Made by a program: the position numbers and the translations under genes. Shown in pieces: positions 59,380 through 64,000 of a DNA stretch of 64,000 nucleotides (the first letter of the stretch is position 1; every line of letters begins with the position of its first letter). Source of the stretch: Ecdyonurus torrentis (lineage: Eukaryota > Arthropoda > Insecta > Ephemeroptera > Heptageniidae); the NCBI GenBank assembly GCA_949318235.1, contig OX439137.1, positions 2,656,795-2,720,794 on the forward strand, read 5' to 3'. The notes beneath the pieces were generated by a model, which did not search any database, was not told the DNA's origin, and worked only from the letters and a program-made list of their open reading frames with translations.

Positions 59380-59689
59380 TATAGGGTGTATGCGGATGAC
59401 GTCATATTTATTGCGCTTGGAGGCCATGCTGGAGTAGTGCATAACATTGCTCAGCATAGGACAAACTTCGTTTAAGCAAATTTTCTTTGGGAAATCTGGT
59501 AATGTTTTGGTTATTACTATTTTTCTCACATACTTGAGATACTAATTCAACATATTTACAACATTAATGCTCTTAAAAAATATTGCATAGTGGTTTTAAA
59601 CTGGCAAAATGAATTATTTTCTTATGCCACCCAGGTTATTGAGTTATTCAACATGGTGTCGACTTTAACATGAATGCATAGACCCTATA
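59380..59689 (+). mobile_element. MITE family A, copy 20 (complete)
   Basis: TATAGGGTGTATGCGGATGA start; GTGTCGACTTTAACATGAAT then GCATAGACCCTATA end. Confidence 0.93.
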
Positions 59690-59694
59690 ATTAA

Positions 59695-60118
59695 AATCTA
59701 ATTTAACCACATAAAATTAAAATTTTAATAGATTAACATACGTAAAATAATTATAAACGTTTAATATAAAACCACTACTCTATATGATATATATTAACTA
59801 CATATATTGGAAACAATATGGCAATTAAATTAAAAACAGTTTTGCGTATCATAATTATTATGTAATGTAATTATATATCACTTAAGAAGTTTTACTTAAT
59901 TCAATTAAAAGTTCAGTTTATTGACATATTACATAAACGTCTTCTTGTAACATATATTTTATCAACGGTTTTTTTATTTAAATTTTCAAATCTTGTCATA
60001 AGTGACACTTGCGTTAAGACGAGAGGATAATGTGTTAATAATTAAATCTAATATGAAGATTAGCTTATTTTGTCGTATTATAGTAATCAATCTTTTTCAT
60101 AACATCTTTTTAAAAAGA
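59695..60118. other. AT-rich interval, no gene seen
   Basis: Nothing recognised. Confidence 0.5.
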
Positions 60119-60121
60119 AAT

Positions 60122-60612
60122 TTAAAGGCGTAAAATGCATTGAACAAAAAAATAGGTCTAATATTCTAACATATTCCTGTACAATAGATAGGTTGCACTC
60201 ATATTTAAGAGCCGCCATTTTGTTGCTCAGGTATACACAGGCCAGCATAGGGAAAACGTCACTTTTATTTTTTTAATAACAAAAGTAGATTCAAAATTCA
60301 ATCAAAACCTTATTTCTAGCTCCTAATAAGTTTGAAGAATATGAGAAAAATTCGTTCAGTTGAAATTAAATCTTTTTATGTGAAAGATTAGGAGAAATGA
60401 TGTTTCCCCTATGCTGGACAATGCATTAGGCACCACAAACATGGCGACAAAGTGCAAGGATGTGCAAGAGGTCTATATCCTACAAAAATATGTCTAATAT
60501 CATTCATACATATCAACGTTGATTTGGCCAAAGTCATTGATTTCTAATTTATTTTACATCCATAAAATGCCAGCTGCGGGTTTGTGACTTTAGAGCTCGC
60601 CTGTTTCCACTT
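60122..60612. mobile_element. MITE family H, copy 4, split by family I
   Basis: TTAAAGGCGTAAAATGCATT to CATATTCC; then, after 60188-60484, AATATGTCTAATATCATTCA and CAACGTTGATTTGGCC. The right arm is incomplete. Confidence 0.72.
60188..60484 (+). mobile_element. MITE family I, copy 3 (nested)
   Basis: AGGTTGCACTCATATTTAAG start, GGGAAAACGTCACTTTTATT, TGGACAATGCATTAGGCACC, GCAAGAGGTCTATATCC end. Confidence 0.85.
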
Positions 60613-60736
60613 TTTTTTTTATTTGTGTGATGCATTACGCCAAGCCAAGCCGTGCAGCCTGCTTTCCTCCCTGCCTGCCTGTCTGGTGCTCTCCACACGT
60701 TCATTGGTCACCACGTGGTTTCTTGGTGACAAAGTG

Positions 60737-60917
60737 TGCGTATGTTTACTCTAAAAAACGGAAAAGGAAGTGCCGGAAAAGGAAACCACGTGACGGTAAA
60801 AGTGGTAGAAAAGTTGGTACCAGCAGCAAGCTAGGCCTGAGCTACCTCCCACTTCTACCATCACGTGGTTTCCTCTTCCGGACACTTCCTTTGCCGCATT
60901 TTGAGTAAACATAAACA
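60737..60917. repeat. GC-richer foldback
   Basis: TGTTTACTCTAAAAAACGG, AAAGGAAGTGCCGGAAAAGG and AAACCACGTGACGGTAAAAG recur inverted at the right with CACTTCTACCATCACGTGGT. A 93-codon frame spans it but reads the repeat both ways. Confidence 0.82.
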
Positions 60918-60919
60918 AT

Positions 60920-61432
60920 CAAAGCTTGCTCCTCTCTTCTTTAAGTTGGTGGTGGAGGCGAAGCCACCCAACTCTCGTATATTTATATGGTTTTCCTATA
61001 TAAACACTGCAGACAAAATTTTGTATGAAGGTGACAGTACACTTCAATAAAAATTATAATTACAAAATATAACGTACTGTCATTTTTATATATGTCATTT
61101 TGTATCATTTGATGAAATTTGCAATCCTAATCTGATATACATGAAAATTGATTTTGTTCCATTAAGATGTCAATAAATAATATGACGTAAAATATTATCT
61201 ATATCACATGTGACAGATTTTTAGTAATAATATAATTCAATTATCTCTCTTTTAATTGAAACTATTATCAGTAATTACTGTGATTTACCAGAGAACTGAT
61301 AGCGTTAATCATATAAATTATACTCATTAATTATATACGTACCTATGTGTCTGTGCTATGACGTAGTTGGGAAGTTTATTCACTTTTGTAGCATATTTGA
61401 AGTTGGTTATTAATATAAAATTTGTTTTATAT
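60920..61432. other. No gene seen
   Basis: Unique AT-rich sequence without exon signals. Confidence 0.45.
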
Positions 61433-61435
61433 AAA

Positions 61436-61816
61436 TGAATAAATGAATGAATGAATGAATGAATGAATGAATGAATGAATGAATGAATGAATGAATGAAT
61501 GAATGAATGAATGAATGAATGAATGAATGAATGAATGAATGAATGAATGAATGAATGAATGAATGAATGAATGAATGAATGAATGAATGAATGAATGAAT
61601 GAATGAATGAATGAATGAATGAATGAATGAATGAATGAATGAATGAATGAATGAATGAATGAATGAATGAATGAATGAATGAATGAATGAATGAATGAAT
61701 GAATGAATGAATGAATGAATGAATGAATGAATGAATGAATGAATGAATGAATGAATGAATGAATGAATGAATGAATGAATGAATGAATGAATGAATGAAT
61801 GAATGAATGAATGAAT
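61436..61816 (+). repeat. (GAAT)n microsatellite, about 95 units
   Basis: Perfect to the eye. The minus strand reads Ser-Phe-Ile-His repeats in every frame; not genes. Confidence 0.98.
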
Positions 61817-62016
61817 GCGTAGGTAAATAAATAAATAAACAAGCCAAAAATTTTACTTTTTTTGTTAGAAAGCAAGTATCCTAAAAGTTATGCAAATAGT
61901 CGGTCATATATGACAAACTTTGTGCCTACTTTACAGGGGATCTGCTTTATTTCTTTAAATATTCAAATCAGAATGTGCTTTAAAATAATAAATTATTATA
62001 TTAATTATTACGACAT

Positions 62017-62202
62017 TATAGGGCTTATATGCATTACGTCCCAGTAGATGCGCTTATACGCCATATTGGAGCAATAACTAACATTGCCCATAAAAGCACA
62101 AACGTGGTTTTAAGCTATTTTCTTTTGGAAATTAGTTTACGTTTTTATTCTTATTATTTTGCTCGCATACTTGAAAATCTATTTCAAACTGTGCATTTCA
62201 AA
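62017..62202 (+). mobile_element. MITE family A, copy 21 (left half)
   Basis: TATAGGGCTTATATGCATTA start, GCGCTTATACGCCATATTGG, CTTGAAAATCTATTTCAAAC, then broken off into GTGAGTGAGTG. Confidence 0.78.
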
Positions 62203-62411
62203 AAGTGAGTGAGTGAGTGTGTGAGTGTTTGTATTTTATTTATTAAAATATTAAGTTATAAATAAAATCGTCAGTCTATATTTATCTGCAACTAATAAAA
62301 AAAATGTATTTTAAGAAACTTAAATATATTAAAGATAATTTAAAATCCTAAATTTTATTTTCTCTTACATATATGTAAATATAATTGTATTATATTGAGT
62401 TGACTTAATAT

Positions 62412-62598
<187 letters not shown>

Positions 62599-62831
62599 GG
62601 TTAGATGATGTTTTCATTGAACATCAATATTGACTGCGCTTTATCAAATTCGTTCTTCCCCGGGAGATGAGAAAGAGAAAACGGATGTTTGTTCTCATCT
62701 CTCTCTCTCTCCCTAGTAGAGAACACGTGTATAAAAATACAACAGTCTTTAATCTAATATAAGGGTTTATAAACCTTCTTCAACTCTTACCATGCATTTA
62801 TTGAAACTTTAGAATTGTTTTTTTATTAGTA

Positions 62832-63144
62832 TATAGTGTGTTTTCATTCATGTTAAAGTCGACGTCATAAGTGAGTACTAAATAACATTGGTCGGTATAG
62901 GAAAATGGCACATTTTGCCAGTTTAAAAATACTTGGCAATTTTTTTGAGAGCATTGATGTTGTTAACAGGTTGAATTAGTATACCTCAAGTATGCAAGAA
63001 AAATAATAATGACCAAAAAATAGCTAATTTACGAAAGAAAATAGCCAAAAACTAGGTTTTTCCTATGCTGAGCAATGTTATTCATTGCTCAAGAAGAGCA
63101 TCGAAAAGCATTCAGAATGACGTCATGCACACACACCCTATATA
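62832..63144 (-). mobile_element. MITE family A, copy 22
   Basis: TATAGTGTGTTTTCATTCAT start; GAATGACGTCATGCACACAC then CCCTATA end. Confidence 0.92.
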
Positions 63145-63149
63145 TTAAC

Positions 63150-63690
63150 AGATCAGTATAAACAAAGTGAATGTTCTTAAAATATGAATAAAAAAGTTCT
63201 TAAATAAGGAAATATCATTTTTAATATATAAACTAACATTTAACGTCGTCTTTTTTTTTTTGTTTTTTTTTTGTTTGCAATATTATTTATATATAGTATA
63301 ATATAGTACAATATAGTATTTATATATAGTATGCAATATAGTATGAATTTATTCACGGAAAAAATAAATTTCTTAATTTATGCTGCAATTTTGTCAATAT
63401 AGCATAATAAGAAAGACTAATGATTTCTAGGACAGTATTTGCATACATATTTATTGGGTTATATTGAAGTCAATATTATCTTTATTAATTACATTTCAGT
63501 AATTAATTCATAAATGAAAAATGGTGGCCACGCCTCCTAAACACCTGTGACGTTATTTTCCGTTACGCGTTCTGTTTAAATTTTCAGTAAAGTTCTACTG
63601 CCAACGAACATACTATAGGTTCAAGGATATTAATTTGTCATTCTTCCTTCATATTAGTATAATTTGAATAAGGAAATGTTGAGTGAGTGT
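63150..63690. other. AT-rich interval, no gene seen
   Basis: Contains TATATAGTATAATATAGTA-type repeats near 63287-63345 and a TTTATGCTGCAATTTTG remnant of the GCATAA dyad class. Confidence 0.45.
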
Positions 63691-63695
63691 TAGCC

Positions 63696-64000
63696 TTGAA
63701 GCCATAGACCACATAAAACTACATGTGCTTTTTAATGAATAAACACGAAATGTGATCTTCAAAACTGATGACAATTTTTACCAGAATGTTAATGTAGCCC
63801 CACGAGAGAGCGCGAAAATACTGTAAAGTATACAATTTGAGTAACTATTCATGTTTATGACGTCAGAAACATGCAAAAATTAGTAAAAAGTGTTGTGCTG
63901 GTTGAATAAATTGAAATTTTCTGATTACTACTACGGAGCTACAGTTGGGTTTTGAGACAAACTAAAGTTACTTATGTAAGTCTCATCAAGTGTTTTGTGA
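63696..64000 (+). mobile_element. MITE family C, copy 15 (runs off the window)
   Basis: TTGAAGCCATAGACCACATA start; TTATGACGTCAGAAACATGC core; the window ends within GTGTTTTGTGA. Confidence 0.9.

Noticed and set aside
60627..60908. 93-codon basic protein
   Set aside because: The lysine/arginine-rich part is one arm of a foldback; the other arm encodes its mirror, with no splice sites or family similarity.
61327..61875. Ser-Phe-Ile-His repeat protein of 182 codons
   Set aside because: Minus-strand reading of (GAAT)n.

Overview
The window is AT-rich animal nuclear DNA with only two or three protein genes, introns of kilobase size, and a very heavy load of short inverted-repeat transposons (MITEs) and microsatellites. 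Two of the genes point to an arthropod and most likely an insect. One encodes an allatotropin precursor whose peptide is GFKNLALSTARGF-amide. The other encodes a C-type lectin-like domain with the WTGG / WC arrangement typical of insect members of that family. Nothing here allows a species call.

Layout of the genes. (1) 1981-3131, plus strand: the last coding exon of a C2H2 zinc-finger protein with eight complete fingers and one degenerate finger; earlier exons were not found. (2) 6984-13429, plus strand: five exons with matching phases and GT-AG borders that together read 228 residues, a helical segment followed by a C-type-lectin-like domain; the signal-peptide exon was not located. None of the short exons would be called as a gene from open frames alone. 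(3) 47616-31251, minus strand: the allatotropin gene, with one exon carrying signal peptide and neuropeptide (47390-47616) and a terminal exon (31251-31380) carrying the conserved C-terminal acidic, EF-hand-like tail, joined across an intron of 16,009 bases.

Everything else is repeat or featureless AT-rich DNA. Family A (about 310 bp, ends TATAGGGTGTATGC, TA target) has 22 copies or fragments. Family C (about 340 bp, TTAA target) has 15, plus two diverged relatives. Families D to I, several single foldbacks, a pogo-like and a Tc1-like MITE, a tRNA-derived SINE (two copies) and non-LTR retrotransposon tails fill most of the remainder. Many are nested, so relative ages can be read. Several otherwise different families carry a TGACGTCA palindrome. 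A 1.5-kb foldback with almost identical 402-bp arms (44394-45907) lies in the allatotropin intron. Microsatellites include perfect tetranucleotide runs of about 632, 376 and 381 bp.

The three genes do not form a functional unit; they are neighbours in a repeat-rich region. The repeats do touch them: the only visible poly(A) signals for the zinc-finger and allatotropin genes lie inside MITEs, and a MITE ends 28 bp before the last lectin exon.
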